Notes under the pieces: generated by a model
Databases searched by the model: none
Seen by the model: only the letters and a program-made list of their open reading frames with translations
Told to the model about the DNA's origin: nothing
Translations under genes and position numbers: made by a program
Shown here: one piece after another, positions 35,421 through 44,259 of the stretch
How the letters are laid out: each line of letters begins with the position of its first letter
How positions within the stretch are numbered: position 1 is the stretch's first letter
From: Pandoraea pulmonicola
GTDB taxonomy: Bacteria; Pseudomonadota; Gammaproteobacteria; Burkholderiales; Burkholderiaceae
Direction: 5' to 3'
Length of the DNA: 64,000 nt
NCBI RefSeq assembly: GCF_000815105.2
Contig: NZ_CP010310.2
Span: 3,844,001 to 3,908,000 of the forward strand

Positions 35421-36800
35421 TCAAACCTCCGAGAGTGCCGCGCCGGTCTGCGAACTCACCGCCGGAACGTCGGCGCCGCGCCCATGCTTTGCTCCGGCGA
35501 GCAGAATGCCCAGTGCCGCCAGCGCGGCCGGAATCGCCAGAATCGTGAAAAGCCCCGCGTTGCTCCATCCCGCCGCCAGCAGGAATGCACCGCCGAACGA
35601 CCCGGCCACCGCCCCGACCCGGCCGATGCCCAGCGCCCATGCCACGCCCGTCGCGCGATTGGACGTCGGGTAATACGCCGATGCAATCACGTTGGCGCAA
35701 ACCTGCGATCCGCTCACGCAAAAGCCCGTCACGAAGATCCCGAAGGCGAGCCACGCCGCACCCTCGGCCACCGCCAGCAACGCCACGCACACCGCCCCCA
35801 GCAGATAGGCTGCCGCAACCACCTTGTACGGATGGAACCGGTCGATGAGCATGCCAAGCACGATCGCACCCAACACGCCGCCGCCCTGCAGCAAGCCGGC
35901 GAACATCGACGCCTGCTTGAGCGTCAGGCCGCTGCGTTCGGCGAGAATCGGCAACCAGTTGATGAGCAGGTACAGAAGCAACAGACTCATGAAGAACGCG
36001 AGCCACAACAACAGCGTCCCGCGACGGTAGTCGCGATGAAACAGTTGCACGACCGGCGACGCCGGCAAACGGTCGTCGGCCGCGGTATAGGCCTGCCCTG
36101 CGATCACACGACCGGCCGCCACTCGCGCCAGAATCTTCGCGATCCGCGCTTGCGTGCCGCCCCGGATTGCGAGGAAACGCACCGACTCCGGCAGCGTGAA
36201 CCACAGCACCGGCACGAGCGCGAGTGGAAGCAATCCACCGATGGCGAGCACGCCGCGCCAGCCATAGCCCGCCACCAGATAGGCCGTGACCACCCCGCCG
36301 AGCGCGGAGCCGAGCGAGAAGCCGCAGAACATCAGCGTGAGCAGCGTGCCGCGACGCCGCTCGGGACTGAATTCCGAAGTCAGCGTGATCGCATTGGGCA
36401 TGGCGCCGCCCAACCCAAGTCCGGTCAGAAAGCGCAATCCGATCAGCCACGCCACGTTGGGCGCCAGCGCCGCCCCGACGCTCGCCGCGCCGAACCAGGC
36501 CACCGACAGGATCAGCACCCGGCGGCGTCCGATGCGATCGGCCATCGGTCCGCTGCAGAACGCCCCGATCATCAGCCCCAGCAATCCGGCGCTGAACAAT
36601 GGCCCGAGCGCGACCATCGACAACTGCCACTCGGCGCGGATATGCGGCGCAATGAAGCCGATGATCGCGATGTCGAAGCCATCGAGCGCCACGATCAGGA
36701 AACACATCACGCTGATCATGATCTGAAAGCGCGATACGGGGGCCGCGTTGATGAAGTCCCTCACGTCGACTGACGCTTGCCGGGTGTCGTGCTTTTCCAT
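35421..36800 (-). CDS. MFS transporter, aromatic acid:H+ symporter (AAHS) family
   Basis: 459 residues, 12 membrane helices. The first helix carries LDGFDIAIIGF, the DGFD motif of PcaK/BenK-type AAHS transporters, and the loop 2-3 motif is PMADRIGRRRVLILS. It imports benzoate-like acids with protons. It is the last gene of the minus-strand catabolic operon that starts at 43348, 98 bases behind the flavoprotein gene, which suggests the operon substrate enters as a free aromatic acid. Confidence 0.9.
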   Translation of the reverse strand: MEKHDTRQASVDVRDFINAAPVSRFQIMISVMCFLIVALDGFDIAIIGFIAPHIRAEWQLSMVALGPLFSAGLLGLMIGAFCSGPMADRIGRRRVLILSVAWFGAASVGAALAPNVAWLIGLRFLTGLGLGGAMPNAITLTSEFSPERRRGTLLTLMFCGFSLGSALGGVVTAYLVAGYGWRGVLAIGGLLPLALVPVLWFTLPESVRFLAIRGGTQARIAKILARVAAGRVIAGQAYTAADDRLPASPVVQLFHRDYRRGTLLLWLAFFMSLLLLYLLINWLPILAERSGLTLKQASMFAGLLQGGGVLGAIVLGMLIDRFHPYKVVAAAYLLGAVCVALLAVAEGAAWLAFGIFVTGFCVSGSQVCANVIASAYYPTSNRATGVAWALGIGRVGAVAGSFGGAFLLAAGWSNAGLFTILAIPAALAALGILLAGAKHGRGADVPAVSSQTGAALSEV

Positions 36801-36898
36801 GAGTGTCTCCTGTCCGGATATGGCGCTTTGGATGCGTTTTGAATGCGCCTTGTGATGGATATGTGGATGGTTCGGGCTGCGTTACCTATCGTTGCCCG

Positions 36899-38032
36899 TC
36901 ATATCGATGCGGTCGCGGCCTCCACCTGCGCGATGAAGGCGGGATCGCGCTGCCGAAGATCCTCGTGACTTACGCGCCCGGTGCGCAGCATGTAGTCGTA
37001 GGCGAAGCTCACCGGATCGAGATGCATGCGTGTGTCGACGGATTCGTACCAGTCCAGGCTGCGTCGGGCCGCGTCCTGGAACTTGTCCGACGCGCCACGG
37101 CGGCTTTGCTCGAACGCCGCAAAGGCGGCAGGCACGTCGTTGCGATGCGCGCACAGTGCGTCGACGAGCGCGATGGCGTCCTGCATGGCCATGCGCGTGC
37201 CCGAGCCGAGCGAGAAGTGCACACTGCGCAGCGCGTCGCCGAGCAGCACCACATTGCCGTGCGACCAGCGCGCGTTGCTCACCACGCGCGCCTGGAACCA
37301 GTTGGAGCGATTCGTCAGCAGCGAATGGCCACCCAGTTCGTCGGCAAAGATCCGCTCGCAAAACACCCGGCTCTCGTCCTCGGTCGCCGTATCCAGGCCG
37401 CAGCACCGCCACGTCCGCGGATCGACTTCCACGAGAAAGGTCGAGCGATCGGGGCTGTATTGATACGCATGCGCCATGAACACGCCGTGCGGCGTCTGCC
37501 GGAAGATGAGCGACACGGGGTGGAACAACTGCGAAGTGCCGTACCACGCAAACTTGTTTCGGCGCTCGTCGAAGGTCGGCGAAAAGTGCCCTGCCATGCG
37601 CGTGCGCACTTCGCTGTTCACGCCGTCGGCGGCGATCACCACGTCGGCGTCGGGCAATTGCGCCGGGTCCGTGATGTGGCTCTCATAGCGCACGTCCACG
37701 CCGGCCTGAGCGCAAGCCTCCTGCAGCACGCGCAGCATGTCGATGCGCGAGGTCCGCGAGAAATGATTGTTGCTCAGGCGCACCGGCACGCCCTGGTGGA
37801 CGATCTCCATGTAGTCGCAGCGCGTGTGGTGTGCCGTGAACTTGCGGAAGAAGGCCTCGTCGGCCTCTTTCAGGAAAGCCAGTGCGATGTCGGAAAAGAC
37901 GACGCCCCAGCCATAGGTGGCGTGCGCCGCATTGCGCTCGTGGACGACGATCTCGTCCTCCGGATGGCGCTGCTTCATCAGCAGCGAGAAGTACAGGCCT
38001 GCAGGCCCGCCACCGATGACGGCGATTCTCAT
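36899..38032 (-). CDS. FAD-dependent aryl-CoA monooxygenase, salicylyl-CoA 5-hydroxylase-like
   Basis: 377 residues. The FAD-binding GxGxxG reads IAVIGGGPAGLYFSLLMKQ and the second flavin motif is VVLLGDALRSVHFSLGSGT. The segments ATYGWGVVFSDIALAFL and DYMEIVHQG are typical of the SdgC/anthraniloyl-CoA monooxygenase N-terminal branch, distinct from free-acid hydroxylases. It would hydroxylate the CoA thioester made by the ligase upstream. Gap to the isomerase gene is 43 bases. The exact substrate (salicylyl-, aminobenzoyl- or another aryl-CoA) is not decidable here. Confidence 0.82.
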   Translation of the reverse strand: MRIAVIGGGPAGLYFSLLMKQRHPEDEIVVHERNAAHATYGWGVVFSDIALAFLKEADEAFFRKFTAHHTRCDYMEIVHQGVPVRLSNNHFSRTSRIDMLRVLQEACAQAGVDVRYESHITDPAQLPDADVVIAADGVNSEVRTRMAGHFSPTFDERRNKFAWYGTSQLFHPVSLIFRQTPHGVFMAHAYQYSPDRSTFLVEVDPRTWRCCGLDTATEDESRVFCERIFADELGGHSLLTNRSNWFQARVVSNARWSHGNVVLLGDALRSVHFSLGSGTRMAMQDAIALVDALCAHRNDVPAAFAAFEQSRRGASDKFQDAARRSLDWYESVDTRMHLDPVSFAYDYMLRTGRVSHEDLRQRDPAFIAQVEAATASI

Positions 38033-38075
38033 GATGGGCTCCTTGTTGTGGGGATGACGGCCGACGGCGCGGGCT

Positions 38076-38855
38076 TCATGCGATGCGCACGCGCGCCGTG
38101 GCGTCGACACCGGCGAGCAACGCGCCCGCATTCGGCGCCATCGGCGCCAGGCCGAGGTGATCGAGCATCTGGCGCACGGTGCTCACGGCCGTCGACGTCA
38201 CGGGGAGTCCGAGCGTGTCCTGTGCGATCTGAATCGCCGGCAGCGACGGCATCTGCACACATGCCGACAAGACCACCGCATCGACGTTGGCCGTATTCAG
38301 GCGCTTGACGTCGTCGAGCAGTTGCATCGGGTCGCGACGGCCAACTTCCAGGTTGTCGGGAATCTCGAACGACAACGCGTCCAGCACTTCGATGCCCTCG
38401 TGCTCGATGTACTCAACCACGGCCTGCGTAAGCGGCTTCATGTACGGGGCCATCAGCGCGACCTTGCGTGCGCCGAGCGTCCTGAGCCCGGCAACGAGCG
38501 CTCCCGCCGACGTCATCACCGCCGCTTCGCAATGATTCTCCCGTGCCACACGCCGCAGGTCTTCCTCGACCTGACGGTGATAGCCCGGCCCCATCGCCAT
38601 GATCGCGACCAGACACGCCGTACTCATCACGTCGACGCGCGCGTCGGCGAGCTCGGCCGCACAGCGCAGCCCTTCGCGGTTCATCGCCTCGAGTTCCTCC
38701 TTGACCACGCGATGCATGCGCATGCGACTCGAGTGGAACGTGAAGCGCTCGGGCAGTATCTGCTCGCGGGCGCGCAGCATGGCGGGGATCTCCGTTTCCA
38801 TCGTGGTGTTGGAGCTCGGTACGATCTGGCCGATGCGGAAATTCGTGGACTTCAT
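38076..38855 (-). CDS. Maleate cis-trans isomerase
   Basis: 259 residues of the Asp/Glu racemase superfamily. IGQIVPSSNTTMETEIPAM and the two catalytic cysteines, Cys81 (STACLVAIMAMG) and Cys199 (VLSACVQMPSLPA), match NicE/MaiA maleate isomerases. It converts maleate to fumarate, the last step of pathways that release maleate from an aromatic ring. Its ATG overlaps the thioesterase stop (ATGA), so translation is coupled. Confidence 0.9.
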   Translation of the reverse strand: MKSTNFRIGQIVPSSNTTMETEIPAMLRAREQILPERFTFHSSRMRMHRVVKEELEAMNREGLRCAAELADARVDVMSTACLVAIMAMGPGYHRQVEEDLRRVARENHCEAAVMTSAGALVAGLRTLGARKVALMAPYMKPLTQAVVEYIEHEGIEVLDALSFEIPDNLEVGRRDPMQLLDDVKRLNTANVDAVVLSACVQMPSLPAIQIAQDTLGLPVTSTAVSTVRQMLDHLGLAPMAPNAGALLAGVDATARVRIA

Positions 38856-39343
38856 GAGGTGAGTTCTCCGGCGATGGAAGTGGATGGCGCAGCGGCTTCG
38901 CAGCGCGTTCGGTATTGAACGAGTGCCGCGCGCAGCACGGTGGGCATCTCGATGGACTCGCGCACGCCGCGCTGGATGCAGATCGGCGTGAGACGGGCAA
39001 TGAAAGCGATCTCGCCGTCCGCCTTGCGCGCGGTCATGCGCAGCGTGAAGGTCCGGGTGCGGATCTCGGCGACGTCGACGCTCACGTCGAAGACATCGTC
39101 CGGCCACAGCGAGCGCCGGAAGTCGAAGTCGAGCGCGCGCGTCGGCGTGCCGAAGCCATGCCGGTTCTTCACGGCCTGCGGCGTGCCGCCGAAGAGCGAG
39201 CCGTAAAACAGTTCGGCCACACAGACGACGTAATCGGAGAACGAGGCCGTGTAGACCACGCCGGCCGGATCGCATTCGCCCCAGCGCACCTGGCGGCGCA
39301 CCACGAACGGCTGCTCGCTCAATACGTATTCGGTGCTGATCAT
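38852..39343 (-). CDS. Hotdog-fold acyl-CoA thioesterase (4HBT-like)
   Basis: 163 residues. VRWGECDPAGVVYTASFSDY contains the Asp of the 4-hydroxybenzoyl-CoA thioesterase active site, and DFRRSLWPDDVFDVSVDV fits the fold. It would release the hydroxylated aromatic acid from CoA. It overlaps the ligase stop by four bases and the isomerase start by four bases. Confidence 0.88.
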   Translation of the reverse strand: MISTEYVLSEQPFVVRRQVRWGECDPAGVVYTASFSDYVVCVAELFYGSLFGGTPQAVKNRHGFGTPTRALDFDFRRSLWPDDVFDVSVDVAEIRTRTFTLRMTARKADGEIAFIARLTPICIQRGVRESIEMPTVLRAALVQYRTRCEAAAPSTSIAGELTS

Positions 39344-41046
39344 GTGCCCTCCTTCCCGGCGGATGCGCCGGCCGCGGCGGCGGATTCCGCCGTGATGCGA
39401 GCGGCAATCGCCGCGCGCAGCGACGCCTTGTCGACCTTGCCCACGCGAGTGACCGGGAATTCGCCGACCGTCTCGATACGTTCGGGGCACTTGAACTTCG
39501 CAAGCCCGTGGCCGACGAGGAAGTTCGCCAGTTCGACCACGGTCGGCGCGACGTGCCCGGGCCGCAGGATCAGGTAGACGCAGCCTTTCTCGCCATAGAA
39601 CGGATCGGGCATGGCCACGAGCTTGGCGTCGGCCACCGCCGGGTGATGGCTCACGAAGGCCTCGACTTCCTCGCAGCCGATCTTCTCGCCGCCGCGATTG
39701 ATGTTGTCGCGCAGCCGCCCTTCGAAAGCGAAGCAACGCACGCCGTCGATCACCTTTTCCGTCACCATGTCGCCGGTGCGCACGAAGCCATCGGCGGTGA
39801 GCGTCTGCGCCGTGGCCTCGGGCGCCTTGTAGTACCCGCGCAGGCTCGACGGTCCACGGAAACAGAGCTCCCCCGGCGTGCCCGCGTCCACCGGCAGATC
39901 GGTGCCCGGGAACAGCACCCGGATCTCGTCGTCCTCGCAACCGGACAGACCCTGCGTGTGATGCCGCAGCGCCGCCGGCAGTTGCGCGCCGGCGCCCATC
40001 AACAGCCCTTCGGTCGTGCCGTACAGGTTGGAGCACGGCACGCCGAGGTGCGCCTCGAGCGAATCGGCACGGCTCATCGTGCCGAACAGTTCCAGCGACG
40101 ACAGGTCGTGACGGGCCACGTTCTTGTACGCGATCATCTGCGGCGCCACCGGGCCGATCGACAGCCCGTGCGTGACGCGGTGCATCTCGATCAGCGTGAG
40201 CATGCGGGCGATGTCGACGCGCGGCATCAGCACGGTGGTCATACCGGTGGCGATCGTCGACGCGAGCACATAGAGCTGCCCTGCGTTGTGCAGCAACGGC
40301 AGCGCCCAGATCATGCGGCTGTGCTCGGTCATGCCGATGTGCCGCATCCACGCCAGCGAGTGGCCGAGATACTCCGCGTGAAAGCGCGGGATGATCTTCG
40401 GCACGCCCGTCGTGCCGCCCGAGAGCTGAAAGCTGAGCACGTCCTCGCTGCCGATGCGGATGTCGGCGAGCACCGCGCGCGCCCGTTCGAGCGGCATGCC
40501 CTCGATCAACGCTTCGATGGCATGCCCGCCGGCATTCCCGCGATCGCTTGCGGCTCTCGCGACCATCAGATAGTCGATCGACGGGTGCCGCGCCATCATC
40601 TGACGCGCGAAGCCCACGAGATCGAAAGCGGAGAAATCGGCCTGAACGAAGTAGCCGCGTGCTTCCGACTGCGAGGCCAACTGGCCGATTTCGACTTCGC
40701 GGTACTGAGGCACGGCGCAAACCGGCACCACGCCCGCCTTGTAGGCGCCCATCAGCGCGACGACCGTGTCGACGGTCGTGCCCATCTGGAAGATCGCCCG
40801 GTCGGCCGGGCGCAATCCCAGTTCGATGAGCGCCGCGCCGAGCCGCTCGCTGCGCGCGTCGAGCTCGGCAAAGGTCAGCGTGGCCTCGTCGCTGAGGTAG
40901 GCTGGCCGATCCGGCACGCGTGCGGCGGTGGCCCGCAGCGCGTCGCCAAGCGTCGTGTCGCGCCAGGCGTTCGATGCGAAATATCGCTGCGCCAGCGCCG
41001 GCGGACAATACGCCACGCCGTCGATACGGTGATGGATACCGCTCAT
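39340..41046 (-). CDS. Aryl-AMP/CoA ligase, EntE/DhbE-like
   Basis: 568 residues of the adenylating superfamily. The P-loop is SFQLSGGTTGVPKIIPRFHAE; the aryl pocket motif is WALPLLHNAGQLYV; A8 is RDNINRGGEKIGCEEVE; the catalytic lysine is in VTRVGKVDKASL. The SGGTTGxPKxIPR version belongs to 2,3-dihydroxybenzoate/salicylate-AMP ligases. With no carrier protein nearby and a CoA-hydroxylase in the operon, it most likely activates an ortho-substituted benzoate to the CoA ester for degradation, not for siderophore synthesis. Confidence 0.88.
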   Translation of the reverse strand: MSGIHHRIDGVAYCPPALAQRYFASNAWRDTTLGDALRATAARVPDRPAYLSDEATLTFAELDARSERLGAALIELGLRPADRAIFQMGTTVDTVVALMGAYKAGVVPVCAVPQYREVEIGQLASQSEARGYFVQADFSAFDLVGFARQMMARHPSIDYLMVARAASDRGNAGGHAIEALIEGMPLERARAVLADIRIGSEDVLSFQLSGGTTGVPKIIPRFHAEYLGHSLAWMRHIGMTEHSRMIWALPLLHNAGQLYVLASTIATGMTTVLMPRVDIARMLTLIEMHRVTHGLSIGPVAPQMIAYKNVARHDLSSLELFGTMSRADSLEAHLGVPCSNLYGTTEGLLMGAGAQLPAALRHHTQGLSGCEDDEIRVLFPGTDLPVDAGTPGELCFRGPSSLRGYYKAPEATAQTLTADGFVRTGDMVTEKVIDGVRCFAFEGRLRDNINRGGEKIGCEEVEAFVSHHPAVADAKLVAMPDPFYGEKGCVYLILRPGHVAPTVVELANFLVGHGLAKFKCPERIETVGEFPVTRVGKVDKASLRAAIAARITAESAAAAGASAGKEGT

Positions 41047-41074
41047 GTTGTCTCCTGCACGTCCTGTCGCAAAC

Positions 41075-41332
41075 TCATGCGCGCGGGGCGATCCGCACGA
41101 CGTCGCGCTCATATTCGATCCGGCCATCGAGGCCGCCGGTGAAGAGGCCGTACCAGACGGCCGGCTTCAGGCCCAGCGCGCGACGCTCGAAGGCGATCGG
41201 TGCGTCGCTGGTAATCACGGTGTAGTCGCCGGCGTCCTCCACGCGGCACTCGGGCAGCCGACGCGCCGCCTCGGCGAGCGATGCGAATTCCGGCACGTTC
41301 AACACGAAGATCCGCAGTGGCCTGGTGCTCAT
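41075..41332 (-). CDS. Small conserved-looking operon protein of unknown function
   Basis: 85 residues starting MSTRPLRIFVLNVPEF. It has an alternating beta/alpha pattern and two cysteine-poor halves (LAEAARRLPECRVEDAGDY, FERRALGLKPAVWYGLFTGG). I do not recognise a family. It overlaps the VOC gene stop by four bases and lies 28 bases ahead of the ligase gene, so it is translated with the catabolic enzymes and may be a small subunit or assembly partner. Confidence 0.7.
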   Translation of the reverse strand: MSTRPLRIFVLNVPEFASLAEAARRLPECRVEDAGDYTVITSDAPIAFERRALGLKPAVWYGLFTGGLDGRIEYERDVVRIAPRA

Positions 41333-41976
41333 GATCGACGCTCCTCGCGCAGCCGCTCCGTCAATCGCTCGGCCTTGCGCTGCCAGACCGCATCGATGGA
41401 GGTGAACGACGCGCCGCCAGCGCGGGCCTCGTCCTCGATTTCCATGGCGGCTTCGAGCGTTGCTCCGGCGTCGCGTGCGTCGATGCCCGCCAGCGCGCGC
41501 AGCTTGCGGGTGATCTCGATGAAATAGCCGTTCGGGTCGCGGAAATAGATCGACTCGATGACTTCGTGCGCCGTTTCCGCCGACACGGCCACGCCGCGCG
41601 CCTCCAACCGGGCCTTCCAGGCGTGCAGTTCGGCTTGCGTGTCGACGAGCCAGGCGGTGTGCGTGGCGTCGAACACGTGATCGTCGGGCAGCGGTGCACG
41701 GCCCGGACGGCTTGCTAGCGCGGCCGGCTCGGTGCTGCCCAGGTAGTAGAAGAATGCGATGGTGCTGCCGTTGCCGCTGTCGAAGAAGAAGTGCAGGAAA
41801 TCGGGATGCGTGGCGGGGCCCCAGCCGCGCGCCGAAATCGTGTGGATCAGCGGCAGGCCCAGCACGTCGCGATAGAACTCGACGGTTTCTCGCAAACGCC
41901 AGGTCGGCCGCGCCGTGTGATCGACGCCATGCAGACGCAAGGCGAGATCCGCAGCGGGAATGTCGTTCAACTTCAT
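41329..41976 (-). CDS. VOC-family metalloenzyme, possible ring-cleaving dioxygenase
   Basis: 215 residues. The first metal ligand would be in LRLHGVDHTARPTWRL, a second His near ATHTAWLV and the Glu in NGYFIEITRKLRAL, the single-module glyoxalase/extradiol-dioxygenase pattern. TVEFYRDVLGLPLIHT is typical VOC. The last 50 residues are a helical tail. As no gentisate-type cupin dioxygenase is present, this is the best candidate for ring cleavage in the operon, but an isomerase or hydrolase role is possible. GGGAGA precedes the ATG at 41976. Confidence 0.78.
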   Translation of the reverse strand: MKLNDIPAADLALRLHGVDHTARPTWRLRETVEFYRDVLGLPLIHTISARGWGPATHPDFLHFFFDSGNGSTIAFFYYLGSTEPAALASRPGRAPLPDDHVFDATHTAWLVDTQAELHAWKARLEARGVAVSAETAHEVIESIYFRDPNGYFIEITRKLRALAGIDARDAGATLEAAMEIEDEARAGGASFTSIDAVWQRKAERLTERLREERRS

Positions 41977-42061
41977 GTCGTCTCTCCCGGAGTTCGAGTC
42001 GGTGAAAGGGGAACAGGGGCAATAAAGGGAATGGGATTGCATGGGCGGTGGAACGTCGGTG

Positions 42062-43348
42062 TCATTGCGCGAAGGTCTCGCGCAACCAGTCCTGCAACAG
42101 GCGTCCCGCGACGTAGCGTCCGGCCTCTTCCCCGTCCGCCAGTGCGCGGCCGTGGTGATCGCCGCGGACGCGCCGGTGCGACTTTTGCGTCGCGCCCAGA
42201 CTCTCGTGGATGCCGGCGATGACACTCGGGAAACACGCCTGGTCGCCCGTGTATTCGATGAGCAGCGTCGGCTGCACGATGGCGGACGCCGTTTTCGACA
42301 GCAGGGCGTTCGACGACAGCCCGGACCACGTCGAGAGCCACGCTTCCGGCGAGCAGACGCGTCCGAAACCCACCGAGCCGTAGTTCGACGCGAACGGATC
42401 GCTGCCCCACAACGACCCGTAGCGGCGATCCGACGGGTCGAGCGTCAGGTCGAAACAGCGCAGATCGGCATCGGTGCGCCATACGGTCATGAGCGGCGTG
42501 TGGGCCGCCATGCGGCGCAGACGGGCGTCGGTGCCGCCGCCCTCGCGCTTCATCCGCTCCCGCGCGCCCTGGCGCGCCGCGATCAGATCGCGTGCCATCG
42601 CGTCGAGCCGTGCGACGCGTGCGGCCTGGGCGGCTCGGTAGCGTGCGACGAAACCAGCGTCGTAACGCGTCTCGCCCGTCGCGCCAGGGGCTCGCGCCAC
42701 GAAACCGTTGGCCGGATCGAACGGATCGAGCGTCGGGTCGACCGACAGGGCATCGTGCTCGTTGGTGACCGACGGGTCGATGCAGGTCTGCAGCAATGCC
42801 CCCTGTCCCGGATGAGGCGCCACGAACACCACGCCGTCGACGCCCGGCATGTCGAGCGAAGCCAGCTTCGTCGGCCGCCCGCCCGGCGTGCGCTCGATGC
42901 GCTGCGCCGGGGCGAGGTTGGACTGCTGCACGTAAAGCGCATACAGGCCGCTGCCGCCCGAGTTGCCGAGCAGCACGATCCGCTTGAAGCCCGCATCGCG
43001 CAAAAAGCGCATGCCGGCAGCCACGTCGTACAGCGCGAATTCGTGTTCTAGCCGCATGTCGTTGCCGACCGAACGCGGCGCCTGCGTCCACGCGGCATAG
43101 CCTGCGCCAACGATGTCTGGAATCAGGTAGTGGCAGGCCATGAATTCGCGCGGATGCATGATGCAGACCACCGTGTCGGGCGACCCGGCGGTATAGAGCG
43201 ATCCGCTCGTGGCCGCGCCGTCGGCGGTGCGCAGCACCACGTTACGCGTGCTCGCGCCGAGCGGCAGGTCTCGCGGATTCCAGTCCGTATTCAGGAATCC
43301 GGCCGTCGCCCCCTGGCCGTCGCCGCGGCCCTGCTGATGTCGAGTCAT
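42062..43348 (-). CDS. Alpha/beta hydrolase, first gene of the catabolic operon
   Basis: 428 residues. The nucleophile elbow is LLGNSGGSGLYALYV and a catalytic His may be in RRVRGDHHGRAL near the C-terminus; PTLLIEYTGDQACFPS provides an Asp. It is longer than simple dienelactone hydrolases, with an inserted lid of about 120 residues. Being first in the operon, it may hydrolyse the ring-fission product or an ester form of the substrate. The promoter region upstream is shared with the divergent TetR gene. Confidence 0.8.
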   Translation of the reverse strand: MTRHQQGRGDGQGATAGFLNTDWNPRDLPLGASTRNVVLRTADGAATSGSLYTAGSPDTVVCIMHPREFMACHYLIPDIVGAGYAAWTQAPRSVGNDMRLEHEFALYDVAAGMRFLRDAGFKRIVLLGNSGGSGLYALYVQQSNLAPAQRIERTPGGRPTKLASLDMPGVDGVVFVAPHPGQGALLQTCIDPSVTNEHDALSVDPTLDPFDPANGFVARAPGATGETRYDAGFVARYRAAQAARVARLDAMARDLIAARQGARERMKREGGGTDARLRRMAAHTPLMTVWRTDADLRCFDLTLDPSDRRYGSLWGSDPFASNYGSVGFGRVCSPEAWLSTWSGLSSNALLSKTASAIVQPTLLIEYTGDQACFPSVIAGIHESLGATQKSHRRVRGDHHGRALADGEEAGRYVAGRLLQDWLRETFAQ

Positions 43349-43530
43349 CCGTCACCTCCGTTTTTTACATATTAGTTCAATTTTTTACGAATAAGTAAAC
43401 ATTTCGGAAAAATTTGACGAAACCGTAAAAAACGATGAACGCCAACGCTGCGGGGCTTTGCGCGACGGGGGATTTTGGTTAATGTGGTGGTTTTCTGACG
43501 CCTGCGTCAAAAGACGCCCGGGCAGTAGCC
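43349..43530. promoter_or_regulatory. Divergent promoter region with TTTTTTAC/GTAAA repeats
   Basis: An AT-rich island between the operon and the TetR gene. CGTTTTTTAC (43359-43368) and GTAAAAAACG (43425-43434) are perfect 10-bp inverse complements; inside, TTTAC (43384-43388) and GTAAA (43395-43399) form a second, closely spaced palindrome. TTTTTTAC occurs twice as a direct repeat. These are plausible operators for the TetR protein controlling both directions. Confidence 0.5.
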
Positions 43531-44214
43531 ATGAGCAAAGCACAGACGAAAAGCGACGCGTTGCGGGAGAACATTCTGGAAGTCGCCACGCGGCTGTTCA
43601 TCGAGCGTGGGTTCGACGGCACGAGCTTCAACGACATTGCCGACGTGGTCGGGGTGAGCCGCCCGGCGCTGTACTACTACTTCAAGAGCAAGGAAGCGAT
43701 TCTCGAGGTGCTGACCACGGTGGTCACCCGCGCGGCGGGAGAACTGGCCTCGGAGTCGTTGCCCGAGGATCTACGGCAGCCGTCGGCGATGCTGCGCCAC
43801 CTCGTGCTGCGCCACGCGCATCTGATCCTCACGCACCCGCTGCAGTTTCGCGTGGTCGAGCGCAATGAGGACAATCTGCCGCCCAGGCAGCGCAAGCTCG
43901 CCGAGCAGTCGCGCCGGGCGGTGCTGGAGCAATTCCGGCAAGCGATCGAGCTGGGTATCGAGCGCGGTCAGTTTCGGATGATGGATGCGAAGGTCGCTGC
44001 GTTTTCGATCATCGGCATGTGCAACTGGACGGCATGGTGGTTCACGCCGTCCGGCCCGCGCAATGCCGAGGAGATCGCAGGGCAGATCGCCGACATGGCG
44101 TTGCGCTCGGTCGAGCAGGAGTCGGGGCGGCAGTTGGGAGAACAGAGCGCCGCCGGTGTGTTGAAGTTGTTGCGCGACGATATCGATCTGCTCGAGCGGC
44201 ATATCAAATCGTAG
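43531..44214 (+). CDS. TetR/AcrR-family transcriptional regulator
   Basis: 227 residues. The N-terminal HTH (GTSFNDIADVVGVSRPALYYYFKSKEA) is canonical TetR. The C-terminal ligand domain has a TetR_C-like region. It is divergent from the aryl-CoA operon and most likely represses it, with a pathway intermediate such as the aryl-CoA or free acid as inducer. It is convergent with the MFS gene ending at 44260. Confidence 0.92.
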   Translation: MSKAQTKSDALRENILEVATRLFIERGFDGTSFNDIADVVGVSRPALYYYFKSKEAILEVLTTVVTRAAGELASESLPEDLRQPSAMLRHLVLRHAHLILTHPLQFRVVERNEDNLPPRQRKLAEQSRRAVLEQFRQAIELGIERGQFRMMDAKVAAFSIIGMCNWTAWWFTPSGPRNAEEIAGQIADMALRSVEQESGRQLGEQSAAGVLKLLRDDIDLLERHIKS

Positions 44215-44259
44215 CGAAACGGGCGCCCATCGATAGCCCGACGGCCGCCCGGTCGTGAA

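Noticed and set aside
33988..35673. 561-codon open frame on + across the MscS gene
   Set aside because: His/Arg/Gln-rich antisense product spanning two genes and an intergenic region; no family resemblance.
35325..36773. 482-codon + frame opposite the AAHS transporter
   Set aside because: Extremely Gln/His/Arg-rich antisense product; the minus strand encodes a clear 12-helix carrier.
39508..41142. 544-codon open frame on + opposite the aryl-AMP ligase
   Set aside because: Antisense shadow of a well-supported gene.
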